Positions 8,627-17,379 of a DNA stretch of 27,801 nt are shown piece by piece. Source of the DNA: CBDCFL01 sp050300875 (GTDB taxonomy: Bacteria > Pseudomonadota > Alphaproteobacteria > Rhodobacterales > Rhodobacteraceae); assembly GCA_050300875.1 (NCBI GenBank), contig JBNKYL010000211.1:1-27801 (forward strand), read 5' to 3'. Made by a program: the position numbers and the translations under genes. Within the stretch, counting starts at the first letter, position 1, and each line of letters opens with the position of its first letter. Below the pieces are notes generated by a model. It searched no databases, was not told the DNA's origin, and worked only from the letters and a program-made list of their open reading frames with translations.

Positions 8627-9043
8627 CTAGCCGGCGCGGCGCGAAGGCAGCGCGGGAAACTGCCCGGTCAGCGCCCTGGATACCAGTATGAACGACAGGA
8701 CAGCAGCGAAGGGTGCCAGAATGATCTGTGCGATGATCTCGCCCGCACCGGCCGCCAGCAACCCATGCAAGGCGGTGGCGTTGAAGACATAGGTCACGAC
8801 ATAGGCCAGGGCATAATGTGGCAGACGCGACAGGCCCCGGCTGGCGAAGACGAAGCGGCCATGCAGCATGAAGTTCCACAGAACGCCGATGACGAAGGCC
8901 AGCGCCAGCGCTGGCTGCGGGGCCAGGCCGATCAGCACCAGAAAGCTGTAAAGGCCCACGCCGAAGGCGGTGTTGATGACGCCGATGATGACGAAGCGCA
9001 TGAATTGCCGACCGGTTGCGTCGCTTTGTGAAGTTGCGGTCAT
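8627..9043 (-). CDS. GtrA-family membrane protein (putative polyprenyl-phosphate-sugar flippase)
   Basis: The 138-residue protein has the size and four-helix plan of GtrA: helices begin near residues 16, 43, 75 and 103. FVIIGVINTAFGVGLY in helix one and LWNFMLHGRFVF after helix two are characteristic. GtrA proteins are thought to move undecaprenyl-phosphate-linked sugars across the inner membrane for periplasmic transferases. The ATG at 9043 overlaps the stop of the upstream SDR gene by four bases (ATGA), so it is the last gene of the rfbF - methyltransferase - SDR run. A longer upstream frame exists but reads as arginine-rich shadow sequence. It ends four bases from the convergent GtrB-like gene, so both halves of a Gtr pair are side by side although on opposite strands. 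Confidence 0.9.
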   Translation of the reverse strand: MTATSQSDATGRQFMRFVIIGVINTAFGVGLYSFLVLIGLAPQPALALAFVIGVLWNFMLHGRFVFASRGLSRLPHYALAYVVTYVFNATALHGLLAAGAGEIIAQIILAPFAAVLSFILVSRALTGQFPALPSRRAG

Positions 9044-9939
9044 TGGATCGCGCCGTCCACGCGTTTCAGGCAATCGCGCAACCCGCGCGCAAGGTCGAAC
9101 TCTGGCAGGAACCCCAATGATTTCAGCTTGCTCACGTCGCCGACAAGGCGCGGCGGATCGTCGGCAGGCCGGGCACGCGCGCCGATGCGGAACAGTTCGG
9201 CCTGACCCGACAATTGGCCCAGTTGGTCGATGATGTCGCCCACTGCCGTGCCCTTGCCGCTGGCGATGTTCACCGGGCCGATCAGGTCCGACATCAGCAC
9301 CGTTACCAGAGCATTGGCCACATCGGCGGTGTGCATGTAATCGCGGACCTGCAACCCATCGGTGCAGTCCACGGGTTCGCCATTGGTAACGGCCCGCACG
9401 AGATCGCCTACCAGGCGTCCGCGCGGTTCGCCGGGCCCGTAGCAGAAGAAGATGCGTGCCCATGCCAACGACAGCCCCTGTTCGGGCATGGTTTCACACA
9501 ACAATTGCCCCGTACGCGCCTTGGCCCGACCGTAGGGCGAGCTTGCGTTCAGCGGCGTATCTTCGCGCAGAACCTCGTAGCTCCAGTCATATTCGGCACA
9601 GCTGCCTGCGGCGACGACCCGCTTGCCGCCGGTGGCCGCAAAATCGCGCACCAGAGACAAGGTGGCGGACGCCCAATCCAGGTTTTCCGGAGACCCCATG
9701 CGATCGCGTGGCGCATCGAACCAGGCAAGGTGGATCATATGCGTAGCGCGTGCCGCGCGAAGCGCTGCGGAGCGGTCAGAGGCATTCAACAGATCGCATT
9801 GCTGGACCGTTTCGGCACCGGGCACATCGGTATCGCTCCGCGTGGTCGCGATGACCGTCAGGCCGCGCGCCACAAGCGCGGGCACGACCTGCCTGCCGAT
9901 CAGGCCGGTCGCCCCTGTGACAAGCACACGGATCGTCAT
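9040..9939 (-). CDS. NAD(P)-dependent epimerase/4-ketoreductase (extended SDR) in CDP-sugar cassette
   Basis: The protein is 299 residues with TGATGLIG at 8-15 as the dinucleotide motif and Y136/K140 in YGRAK as the catalytic pair. AGSCAEYDW near 111-119 is a variant of the usual serine segment and resembles SDRs that finish CDP-dideoxyhexoses such as abequose or tyvelose. It likely reduces or epimerises a CDP-linked keto-sugar in the cytoplasm. Its ATG overlaps the methyltransferase stop by four bases, and its stop overlaps the gtrA start by four bases, so the three are translationally coupled. Working after a C-methyltransferase fits a final 4-keto reduction, but this is inference from context. 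Confidence 0.87.
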   Translation of the reverse strand: MTIRVLVTGATGLIGRQVVPALVARGLTVIATTRSDTDVPGAETVQQCDLLNASDRSAALRAARATHMIHLAWFDAPRDRMGSPENLDWASATLSLVRDFAATGGKRVVAAGSCAEYDWSYEVLREDTPLNASSPYGRAKARTGQLLCETMPEQGLSLAWARIFFCYGPGEPRGRLVGDLVRAVTNGEPVDCTDGLQVRDYMHTADVANALVTVLMSDLIGPVNIASGKGTAVGDIIDQLGQLSGQAELFRIGARARPADDPPRLVGDVSKLKSLGFLPEFDLARGLRDCLKRVDGAIQ

Positions 9940-11183
9940 GCGCTGAAAACTTCTACCTTTGGCACGGCAGTAACAAACAACGTCCCACTCGGGCTGAGAT
10001 AGGAAAGTTGGGATGCAATTTCTCGTTTGAGGTTCCAGGGCAGGATCAGAACAAAATCGGGGCGAACCTCGTCCAGTTTTTCAGGGCCGAACACCGGAAT
10101 CTTGCTGCCCGGCAATAGCGTATTCTGCTTGGCCGGGTTTCGGTCGACGCAATAGGCGATCTGATCGGAACCGACCCCGCAATAATTCAGCAGCGTATTG
10201 CCCTTGGCTGCGGCACCATAGGCCGCAACGGTGCGGCCCTTGGCGCTGGCCGAGGCGAGGAAGTCCATCAGGCCGCGACGCACTTCACGCACGCGGGCGT
10301 CGAACCCTTCATAGCCTTCGGGTTGATCGAGTTTGGCGCGCGCTTCATCGTCGCGGATGCCCTGAACGGTGCCACGTTCCTTGTGCGACGCACCTTCAAG
10401 GCAGCCGAACACCCGCAGCGATCCGCCATGGGTCGACAGTTCTTCGACATGGAACACGCGCATACCGTGCGCAGCGAAGATACGTTCCACCGCCAAGAGC
10501 GACAGGTAAGAATAATGTTCGTGATAGATCGTGTCGAATTGCACGTCTTCGATCAGCCGCAAAAGGTGCGGGAATTCGACGGTGTAGACCGCGTCACCCG
10601 ACAGCAGAGTGGAAACGCCCGCGACGAAATCGTTGATGTTGGGCACATGGGCCAGTACGTTGGCCGAACAGATCAGATCCGGGCGACGCCCTTCTTCGAC
10701 AAGGCGTTTTGCCAGCGCTTCGCCGAAGAATTCCACCAGCGTTGGCACGCCCTTTTCTTCGGCGGCATTGGCGACGCTTCCGGACGGTTCGATGCCCAGG
10801 ACCGGGACGCCCTTTTCAACAAAATATTGCAGCAGGTAGCCGTCGTTCGAAGCGATCTCGACCACCAGAGAATCGGATCCCAGTGACCATTCTTCGGCCA
10901 TGCGGTTGACGTAGAGTTTCGCGTGATCCAGCCAACTTGTCGAAAACGAACTGAAATAGGCGTAGTCGCCGGAAAAGATCTGATCGGCCGGCACGTCTTC
11001 GTCGACCTGGACCAGCCAGCAATTCGTGCACACGCGTGTGTGCAGCGCATATTCGGGTTCGGGTTCGCCCGCCTTGTCGAGCGGCACGTAGGAATTGGCC
11101 ACGGCCTGGGTCCCGAGGTCGACAAAAGTCATCGGCATGGGCGAGCCGCAATGGCGGCATTTGGGTGTCGGGACGGTATTCAT
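9936..11183 (-). CDS. SAM-dependent sugar C-methyltransferase (TylM/TcaB9-type, zinc-binding N-terminus)
   Basis: This 415-residue protein has the three-part plan of C-3 methyltransferases acting on NDP-4-keto-deoxyhexoses. Cys9, Cys12, Cys52 and Cys55 form the N-terminal zinc site. EIASNDGYLL near 109-118 is the SAM-binding glycine loop, and YHEHYSYLSL at 220-229 is the conserved catalytic histidine/tyrosine segment. The C-terminal third (AAYGAAAKGNTLLN onward) is the second Rossmann-like domain of the family. It should place a methyl group on a carbon next to a keto group, giving a branched-chain sugar. It lies ten bases after rfbF and overlaps the following SDR gene by four bases, so a CDP-linked substrate is likely. 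The sugar itself cannot be deduced. Confidence 0.88.
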   Translation of the reverse strand: MNTVPTPKCRHCGSPMPMTFVDLGTQAVANSYVPLDKAGEPEPEYALHTRVCTNCWLVQVDEDVPADQIFSGDYAYFSSFSTSWLDHAKLYVNRMAEEWSLGSDSLVVEIASNDGYLLQYFVEKGVPVLGIEPSGSVANAAEEKGVPTLVEFFGEALAKRLVEEGRRPDLICSANVLAHVPNINDFVAGVSTLLSGDAVYTVEFPHLLRLIEDVQFDTIYHEHYSYLSLLAVERIFAAHGMRVFHVEELSTHGGSLRVFGCLEGASHKERGTVQGIRDDEARAKLDQPEGYEGFDARVREVRRGLMDFLASASAKGRTVAAYGAAAKGNTLLNYCGVGSDQIAYCVDRNPAKQNTLLPGSKIPVFGPEKLDEVRPDFVLILPWNLKREIASQLSYLSPSGTLFVTAVPKVEVFSA

Positions 11184-11193
11184 TTCAGGTCAT

Positions 11194-11967
11194 TCACTCC
11201 CATATTTTCCATGGAGCCTGGCCACCGTCCCAAAGTGCCTCCAGCTCTTGTTTTTCACGCAGCGTATCCATGGGCTGCCAGAACCCTTGATGCTGGAACG
11301 CCATCAGTTGCCCATCGGCGGCAAGGTCTGTCAGGGGCTGGCGTTCCCATGGCATCTTGTCGTCGGGGATGTACTTCACCACATCGGGCGACAGCACGAA
11401 ATAGCCGCCATTGATCAGCCCGCCTTCGTTTGCCGGTTTCTCGGAAAACGCATCCACGCGGTCGTTATTGATTTCCAGGCGTCCAAAGCGCGCCGAAGGC
11501 GGCACCGCGGTGACGGTGGCCAGCTTGCCGTGCAGCTTGTGAAAGGCGGTCAGCGCGGTGATATCGACATTGCCCAAACCATCGCCATAGGTCATGCAGA
11601 ACGCTTCTTCGTCTTTCAGGTGCTGGTGCACCCGGCGCAAGCGTCCACCTGTCTGACTGTCCAGACCTGTGTCGATCAAGGTAACGCGCCAGGGTTCGGA
11701 CTGGTTCGAAATAATTTCCGTCGAGCCGCTGCGCAGGTCGAAGGTCACATCCGCCGAATGCAGGTAGTAGTTGGCGAAATATTCCTTGATGACGTACCCG
11801 CGATAGCCAAGGCAGATGATGAAGTCATTGATGCCGTGGGCGGAATAGATTTTCATGATGTGCCACAGGATCGGTCGCCCGCCGATTTCGACCATCGGCT
11901 TGGGAATGCGCGCGGTTTCTTCGGCCAGCCGTGTTCCAAATCCGCCTGCTAAAATCACCGCTTTCAT
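11194..11967 (-). CDS. rfbF: Glucose-1-phosphate cytidylyltransferase
   Basis: The 257-residue product matches RfbF along its whole length: LAGGFGTRL at the N-terminus with ETARIPKPMVEIGG, then TLIDTGL, GGYFVLSPDV and FWQPMDTLREK. The enzyme makes CDP-glucose from CTP and glucose-1-phosphate in the cytoplasm, the entry step to CDP-deoxy and branched sugars of O-antigens and other surface glycans. It is the first gene of a minus run with a sugar C-methyltransferase, an SDR and GtrA. The normal next enzyme, CDP-glucose 4,6-dehydratase (RfbG), is not recognisable in the window. The start is a plain ATG. Upstream is a 292-base gap shared with a divergent SDR gene; a TATTCT element near 12063-12068 could be a -10 box but has no good -35 partner. 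Confidence 0.95.
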   Translation of the reverse strand: MKAVILAGGFGTRLAEETARIPKPMVEIGGRPILWHIMKIYSAHGINDFIICLGYRGYVIKEYFANYYLHSADVTFDLRSGSTEIISNQSEPWRVTLIDTGLDSQTGGRLRRVHQHLKDEEAFCMTYGDGLGNVDITALTAFHKLHGKLATVTAVPPSARFGRLEINNDRVDAFSEKPANEGGLINGGYFVLSPDVVKYIPDDKMPWERQPLTDLAADGQLMAFQHQGFWQPMDTLREKQELEALWDGGQAPWKIWE

Positions 11968-12199
11968 GCACGAACCTCTGATGCGCGAATTTCAAAACTT
12001 GCCGGATCGCGGTGCGCCCCGAAAGGCGGCATCCCGCGACCTGTATGATCACGCTTCCCATAGAATACAACACCTGGCCATTGGCAAAGACCGGGCTTCA
12101 ATGAACGTGTCAGACGTTCCCGAAAGGCAACAATCCCTTTGGTTTCATCGAATTACCGACTGATTGCCAGCCCTTGGATGACTTTGATTCGGTCGTGTC

Positions 12200-12228
12200 T
12201 TCGCATCGCCGATTCACCCTGATATAAG
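12200..12228 (+). promoter_or_regulatory. Candidate sigma-70-type promoter for the SDR gene at 12260
   Basis: TTCGCA (12200-12205) and TATAAG (12223-12228) are separated by 17 bases and match the -35 and -10 consensus at four and five of six positions. They would start transcription about 25 bases before the ATG at 12260. The assignment rests on pattern only. The remainder of the 11968-12259 gap shows no coding potential. Confidence 0.35.
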
Positions 12229-12259
12229 CCGTGGAACAGGTTTGTTTGCTGGTGTTGTC

Positions 12260-13288
12260 ATGAAAATTCTGCTTGTCGGTCATCGCGGATATCTTGGCCC
12301 GGTCGTGGCGCAGGTGCTCCGTGGCTTTTATCCCAATGCGGCCATTCACGGGCTGGATACGGGATGGTTCAACGGGTCGGAGGCCACCGCCTTTCCGGAT
12401 GCGCTGTTCGATAGCCAGAAAAGCGGCGATACCCGCGATCTGACGGTCGGTGATCTGGCCGGATTTGACGCGGTCGTGCAACTGGCCGCCGTTTCGAACG
12501 ACCCGATCGGCAAGGAATTTGCAGGCGCCACGGACGCCATCAACGCGCAGGCGGCACTGTCGACCGCCTCGCTGGCGCGCGATGCGGGGGTCGGGCATTT
12601 CGTCTTTGCCTCGTCCTGTTCGATGTATGGCGCCGGGTCGGACAGTTTCCGCAAGGAAAGCGACGAACTTAACCCGTTGACGGCCTATGCCAAATCCAAG
12701 GTCGCCACCGAGCAAGGTCTGCGCGCCATGGATCCCGGTGCGATGCGCGTCACGTCGTTGCGGTTCGCCACGGCTTGCGGGGCCAGCCCGATGTTGCGGT
12801 TGGACCTGGTCCTGAACGATTTCGTCGCCACCGCGTTGCGCACCGGCAAGATCGAGGTTTTGTCCGATGGCACACCCTGGCGCCCGCTGATCCATGTGGA
12901 AGACATGGGCCGCGCCATTGCCTGGGCCGTGGCCCGCGATGGCAATCCTTATGTCGAGGTCAATACCGGGTCGCAGGCCTGGACCTGGCAGATGGGCGAT
13001 CTGGCACGTCAGGTGGCCGAAGTTCTGGGGGGCGTGGATGTGTCGATCAACACGGACGCACAGCCTGACAACCGTTCCTATCGCGTTGATTTCTCGCGCT
13101 TTGCGGAACTGGCACCGGATTTCCAGCCTGCCAAGGATTTCGCCGAGGCCGTGCATGAACTGGCCGCCGAAGTGCGCGCGATGGACTTCAAGGATGCCGA
13201 TGTGCGCGGGTCGCGTTTCATCCGCCTGAACGTACTGCGCGGCCATGTGGCCGGCGGTCGGCTGGGGCCCGATCTGCGCTGGACCTGA
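12260..13288 (+). CDS. NAD-dependent epimerase/dehydratase (extended SDR, SNDP type)
   Basis: The 342-residue protein carries GHRGYLG at residues 7-13, a variant of the GxxGxxG motif, LAAVSNDPIG near 75-84, FASSCSMYG at 116-124 and the catalytic pair Y143/K147 in YAKSK. This SDR subgroup is commonly labelled nucleoside-diphosphate-sugar epimerase, and its substrate is not established from sequence. I chose the ATG at 12260; a TTG at 12242 would add six residues that do not look like part of the fold. It diverges from rfbF, so it probably belongs to the same CDP-sugar pathway on a separate transcript. It is one of two candidates in the cassette for the missing dehydratase step. It ends one base before the stop of the convergent deacetylase gene. 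Confidence 0.87.
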   Translation: MKILLVGHRGYLGPVVAQVLRGFYPNAAIHGLDTGWFNGSEATAFPDALFDSQKSGDTRDLTVGDLAGFDAVVQLAAVSNDPIGKEFAGATDAINAQAALSTASLARDAGVGHFVFASSCSMYGAGSDSFRKESDELNPLTAYAKSKVATEQGLRAMDPGAMRVTSLRFATACGASPMLRLDLVLNDFVATALRTGKIEVLSDGTPWRPLIHVEDMGRAIAWAVARDGNPYVEVNTGSQAWTWQMGDLARQVAEVLGGVDVSINTDAQPDNRSYRVDFSRFAELAPDFQPAKDFAEAVHELAAEVRAMDFKDADVRGSRFIRLNVLRGHVAGGRLGPDLRWT

Positions 13289-13289
13289 G

Positions 13290-14024
13290 CTAGCGGCGCA
13301 GGTTGCGCAACTGACCCACCGCGCGCAAGGCGCGGCGCAGATGCAGATAGCCCGATTTTCCTGACAGGTAACCCTGCCAATGGCGCAGGTCGGTGAAATA
13401 GAACATTTCGAGACGCGGCAGTGCCGTCAAAGCATCCGTGCCCGTTGCATAGCCCAGCTGAGTGGTCACGGATGTTTTGTAATGTTGGCCGATGCGGGCG
13501 TTGATTTCGGCATCCGTTGCGCCGTAGGGCGGTGCGAAATGACGGATGCGCCGCCCCAGCCCATCTTCCAGCTCCTTTTTGGACTTGGTCAGTTCGGCAT
13601 CCTGCTCCGCCGGCGATAGACCCGTCAGGTTCGCGTGGCTGACCGTATGGCTGCCAAATTCCGCCCCCGCGCCAGCCAGATCGCGAACGGTGGCCATCGA
13701 CATGATCGCCCGCCGCTTCGTGTCCGGTTCGAATTCGTCCCAGCGGCCCAGATAGGCCGTGGGCAAGTAGTTGATCGCCGTCATGCCATGCGCGGCAAGC
13801 ACAGGCCAGGCGACATCGGCGAAATCCTGAAACCCGTCATCGAAGGTGATGACCACCGAACGTTCCGGCAAATCGCCATTGACCAGCCGATCCAGGCTGA
13901 TCACCTCGATCCCGCTTTCGGCCAAGGCCGCCATCTGATCGGCAAAGATTGAAGGCGCGATATTGGTCGGGCCGTCCCCATCCGAAATGGAATGGTACAT
14001 CAATATGTCGATGCGCGGGGCCAC
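13290..14024 (-). CDS. Polysaccharide deacetylase (NodB homology, carbohydrate esterase 4)
   Basis: The 244-residue product carries the CE4 motifs in order: TFDDG at 60-64 (catalytic base and metal Asp), SHTVSH at 125-130 (metal histidines 126 and 130) and APPYG near 164-168. This predicts metal-dependent removal of N- or O-acetyl groups from a glycan. No signal peptide is visible, so it may act on a cytoplasmic lipid-linked or nucleotide-linked intermediate, or leave by another route. The start is a GTG immediately after the TAG of the flavoprotein gene, with no intervening base and no strong ribosome site, which suggests translational coupling. It is the last gene of the minus operon that begins with UDP-glucuronate decarboxylase. 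Confidence 0.9.
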   Translation of the reverse strand: MAPRIDILMYHSISDGDGPTNIAPSIFADQMAALAESGIEVISLDRLVNGDLPERSVVITFDDGFQDFADVAWPVLAAHGMTAINYLPTAYLGRWDEFEPDTKRRAIMSMATVRDLAGAGAEFGSHTVSHANLTGLSPAEQDAELTKSKKELEDGLGRRIRHFAPPYGATDAEINARIGQHYKTSVTTQLGYATGTDALTALPRLEMFYFTDLRHWQGYLSGKSGYLHLRRALRAVGQLRNLRR

Positions 14025-15449
14025 CTAGTCTTCGACCGTGTGATGCGCGAATTCTTCGCGGTAGCGCGCCCATTTGTCCCGATCGATGCGTCCCTGCCTG
14101 TCCAGGCAATCGACCGCGCCATAGGCCATGGCAAAGGCATGGTGCGTGTTGTCATGGGCGAACAGCCCCTGCCGGCCAAAGACCAACAGCCCGTCGACCG
14201 AAGAAAACCATTCGTCCACAGTGTTGAATTTCGATTCGTAATCAATGTCATAGACCGGGTAGGCATGGGCCAGGCGCCGGGTTTCCGTGCGGCGGACATT
14301 GCAGGTCACAGGCAGACCCAGGTCGCCCAGCCACTTACAATATTCCGCGCCCAGTTCGTCATCTGACATATCCCACCATTTTTCGCCCGGGTCGCAGGGC
14401 AATTCGGCGCAGAGCACGGTTACGCCCTTGGGTTCGGTGGATGCATTGTAATTCTTGGGTTCGCTCATCCGGCTGATCGGCGTGGCGAGTTCCGGGAAGT
14501 AATGCGCGTCGTATTCGGTGAACTGGTCGGTTTCCAGGATCAGGTAAATCAGGATCATGCCGCGAAAACGGATGGCATTCACGGCGTCGAGCACCGCAGG
14601 CGGCGGTGGCGGGTCCATCAGCCGGGCCAGGACCGTCAGCGGGATGGTGGACAGCACCTGATCGGTGGGTTCGCGAATTTCTTCCGCACCGTCCCTGATC
14701 CGCAGTCCCGTCACCTTGCCGTTTTCATGCTCAATGGCGGTGATGTTGGTTTCCATACGGAATTCCGCCCCGCCCTCGGCGGCCTTGCTGGCCATCTTGC
14801 CGGTGATCTGGCCGAAACCTTCGCGCGGGTAGAAGAACTTGCCCGTGGTTTCATCGCCGAAACCGGGCAGCATTTTCAGCATCTTGCCGATGATCTTGCC
14901 GACCGATCCGGACCCCACGCGCCGTTCGGCGAGTTTCACGGCAAGTTGGTCGGGCGGCAGGCCCCAGAGCTTGCGCACGTAAGGGAAATAGAAGTTTTCG
15001 GCGATGGTCGGGCCCAGCCCGTCATATAGCACGGTTTCGAAGGTGCGCGGTCCGGTCGATTTCTTGCGAAACCTCTTCAACAGCATGTCGCCGAAAAGGC
15101 GCACCGCGAAGGGCTTGGGCAAGCGCAAAGCCGCATCCTGCGGTTTGAGCGGGAAATGTATCCACTTTCCGCCCAGCCGGATGCGACCATGACGGGGGCG
15201 CAGCAAAAGATCATCGCCCATCAGCGATTTGACATCGGCCAGCACGGCAGGGTCGGCGACAGGGTGAAAACGGTGTGATCCGTAGTCGCACCAGATCCCG
15301 TCGATCTGGAAACTGGCGGAATTTCCGCCCGTGACGGGCGCACGTTCCAGCACCTCGACCTTGGCGCCGCCCTTTTGGGTCAGCGCATAGGCGGCGGCGA
15401 CGCCGGCCGGACCTGCACCGAGGATCTTGATTTTCGGATTTTCACTCAT
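14025..15449 (-). CDS. FAD-dependent oxidoreductase/mutase-like flavoprotein (HemY/UGM-like)
   Basis: The 474-residue protein opens with KILGAGPAGVAAAYAL, the FAD dinucleotide motif, then an acidic residue ending strand two and GGNSAS. CDYGSHRFHP near 53-62 resembles the GPHIFHT region of UDP-galactopyranose mutases and the equivalent part of protoporphyrinogen-oxidase-like proteins. LLVFGRQGLFAHDNTHHA near the C-terminus is the second FAD-contact region. It could be an amine-oxidase-fold oxidoreductase or a sugar ring mutase. It sits 11 bases after the AglD-like membrane protein gene and directly before the deacetylase gene. The presence of UDP-glucuronate decarboxylase in the same operon makes a UDP-pentose substrate worth considering (inference). 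The fold is secure, the reaction is not. Confidence 0.82.
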   Translation of the reverse strand: MSENPKIKILGAGPAGVAAAYALTQKGGAKVEVLERAPVTGGNSASFQIDGIWCDYGSHRFHPVADPAVLADVKSLMGDDLLLRPRHGRIRLGGKWIHFPLKPQDAALRLPKPFAVRLFGDMLLKRFRKKSTGPRTFETVLYDGLGPTIAENFYFPYVRKLWGLPPDQLAVKLAERRVGSGSVGKIIGKMLKMLPGFGDETTGKFFYPREGFGQITGKMASKAAEGGAEFRMETNITAIEHENGKVTGLRIRDGAEEIREPTDQVLSTIPLTVLARLMDPPPPPAVLDAVNAIRFRGMILIYLILETDQFTEYDAHYFPELATPISRMSEPKNYNASTEPKGVTVLCAELPCDPGEKWWDMSDDELGAEYCKWLGDLGLPVTCNVRRTETRRLAHAYPVYDIDYESKFNTVDEWFSSVDGLLVFGRQGLFAHDNTHHAFAMAYGAVDCLDRQGRIDRDKWARYREEFAHHTVED

Positions 15450-15460
15450 GAAATCGTCAC

Positions 15461-16417
15461 TTATTCCAATGCGTTGTCAACAGGGCGAAGCCGAAAGCCC
15501 GACATCGCCAGAACCGCCGCGCCCAACCCGCCGGTCGCGAACAAAACGGCCTGCCAGGCCAGCCCGGCGGCCACGACCGAGGCCCCGTCCGCCCCAAAGG
15601 GCACCATCAGCCCGGCCAATGTCGCTTCGCGCAGGCCCAGACCGTTCAGGCTGACGGGCAGAACCGCCAGCAATTTCGCCAAAGGCCAGGCCAGGAACCA
15701 GACCGCCATCGGCAGGTTGACCCCAACGGCAAGACCAAGCTGCATCGCAAGCCAGACAAACAGCGCCTGAATTGCAATCGAAAGCGCCAGGGTCGCGACC
15801 AGTGTCACCGGTCGCGCGGCAAGCCCGGCGAAAGCATCGGCGGTCGTATTTGCAAGGCCAGCGGCCGGAAGCCTAGGCCATTTCTCGTAGGCCCAAGGCA
15901 CGAGCCGGGGCAGGATCCAGAAGGCAGCCACAAGTGATGCGCCCATACCAACCAGGATCAACAGAACGACCCCGTCCCACCCGTCGTTACCAAGGGCCAG
16001 CGCCCCGATACCCGCCAGGATCGCCAGTGCCAGCATGTCGATCAACCGGTCGGCCACCGACCCCGAAATCACCCGTCCGCCATCGCGCAACGCCATCTGC
16101 GCCACGCCAGCGCGCACCACGTCGCCGCCCGCTGCGCCGGGTAGCGCCAGATTTGCCGCCAGGCCGGCGACATGGGCGCGCAACGCGTCGAAATAATTCA
16201 GCCCTGTGCCAAGTAGACGGCGCCATTTCGCCGCCGCGACGGCGTGACCGGCGACAAAGCCGACCCAGACCAGTAGGAACAGGTTCAACGGAACGCGCGA
16301 CAGCCCGTCAACGATCTGCCCCACCGGCAGAAGCCAGGCCAGAACGGCCAGAAACAGCGCCGAACCTGCGGCCCGGATCGCCCAGCGCCGCAGCGATTTT
16401 GGGCGCGGCTTGTCCAT
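15461..16417 (-). CDS. LPG-synthase-TM/AglD-like flippase-domain membrane protein
   Basis: This 318-residue protein is almost entirely membrane-embedded with about eight helices. LPGAAGGDVVRA near residues 92-103, SVADRLIDMLAL near 139-150 and LPVSLNGLGLREA near 255-267 are signatures of the lysylphosphatidylglycerol synthase TM region (the UPF0104/TIGR00374 type). The separate cytoplasmic synthase domain of MprF is absent, as in AglD-type and many polysaccharide-locus members. Such proteins are thought to move lipid-linked or charged lipids across the membrane, or to act with a neighbouring GT2 enzyme. The ATG follows the GT2 stop with one base between (TGACATG), so coupling with that transferase is very likely. 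Confidence 0.88.
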   Translation of the reverse strand: MDKPRPKSLRRWAIRAAGSALFLAVLAWLLPVGQIVDGLSRVPLNLFLLVWVGFVAGHAVAAAKWRRLLGTGLNYFDALRAHVAGLAANLALPGAAGGDVVRAGVAQMALRDGGRVISGSVADRLIDMLALAILAGIGALALGNDGWDGVVLLILVGMGASLVAAFWILPRLVPWAYEKWPRLPAAGLANTTADAFAGLAARPVTLVATLALSIAIQALFVWLAMQLGLAVGVNLPMAVWFLAWPLAKLLAVLPVSLNGLGLREATLAGLMVPFGADGASVVAAGLAWQAVLFATGGLGAAVLAMSGFRLRPVDNALE

Positions 16418-16418
16418 G

Positions 16419-17327
16419 TCAGGGCCTCAGATGCAGGCGTGAAATCATGTCGGCGATCAGGCCCAGCGACCAGACCATGATACCGGCCAGAAAGGCAAAG
16501 ATCGCGCTTTCGGACAGGTTGCCGATCCAGATGTCATAGATCAGCTTGACCAAGCCCAGCACCATGAAGCTTAGCCCCAGAGGAATGAACACACGCAGCG
16601 GATTGAACAAAGTCGATATCCGCAGGATCAAGATGATGAAATTGATGAAGTCTACAGGACGGATTTTCGATTTGCCGACCCGTTTGCCGTAATCAATCGG
16701 CGTATAGATGAACCGTTTGCCATTGTTGGCCATGCAGAGCGTGATCGTCGTCGTGAAGCTGAAATTCTGCGGTAAAAGCGGCAGGAACGGGATCAGTTCG
16801 GATTTGCGGAACACGCGTAGGCCGGAATTGAGGTCGGGGATATGGCGTTCAGCCAGAAACGAAGCGAAGGCAAAAAGGAATTTCTTCGCAGGGCGGCGCA
16901 GCAGCGGCACGTTCTTCATCGCGGCGCCACGGTCGCCGACGACCATGTCCTGATCCTTACACATTTTCAACATTTCGGGCAGGTATTTGGCCGGATAGGT
17001 GCCATCTGCATCCAGAATTGCAACATATTCGTATTGCGCCGCCCGCACGCCGCGTTTCAACGTCGCGCCATAACCTGAATTGACCTGGTTGTAGTGAACG
17101 GTCGCGCCGGAGGCTTCCGCCTCGGCCCGCGTGCCGTCTGCGGACCCGTCATCGACGACGATGATCTCATACGGAATACCCGTCTGCGCCAGATGCTCGC
17201 GCACATCCTCGACGGTCGTCTTCACCGCGCCTTCTTCATTATAGGCGGGGATCACGACCGACAGCGACAACCCGTCAAATTCGGATATCGCCTTGGGTTT
17301 GGCCCGGGTTTTCGTGCTTGCGGTCAT
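16419..17327 (-). CDS. DPM1-like family 2 glycosyltransferase with C-terminal membrane helices
   Basis: In this 302-residue protein the GT-A domain begins LSVVIPAYNEEGAV near residue 21. VVDDGSADGT and LDADGTYPAKYL supply the nucleotide and metal sites. DLNSGLRVFRKSE and the GKRVGKSKIRP loop are typical of dolichyl-phosphate-mannose-synthase-like enzymes. Two membrane helices follow near 245-265 and 275-295. It should form a polyprenyl-phosphate sugar on the inner face of the membrane. It lies 52 bases after another GT2 gene, with a tiny CGGG/CCCG hairpin in the gap, and one base before the AglD-like gene. Pairing with a flippase-domain protein mirrors the GtrB/GtrA arrangement elsewhere in the window. 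Confidence 0.9.
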   Translation of the reverse strand: MTASTKTRAKPKAISEFDGLSLSVVIPAYNEEGAVKTTVEDVREHLAQTGIPYEIIVVDDGSADGTRAEAEASGATVHYNQVNSGYGATLKRGVRAAQYEYVAILDADGTYPAKYLPEMLKMCKDQDMVVGDRGAAMKNVPLLRRPAKKFLFAFASFLAERHIPDLNSGLRVFRKSELIPFLPLLPQNFSFTTTITLCMANNGKRFIYTPIDYGKRVGKSKIRPVDFINFIILILRISTLFNPLRVFIPLGLSFMVLGLVKLIYDIWIGNLSESAIFAFLAGIMVWSLGLIADMISRLHLRP

Positions 17328-17379
17328 GGTAACTACTTTCTTGCCTCGATGCGCGGGTTATTCCCGTTATTGGACAACA

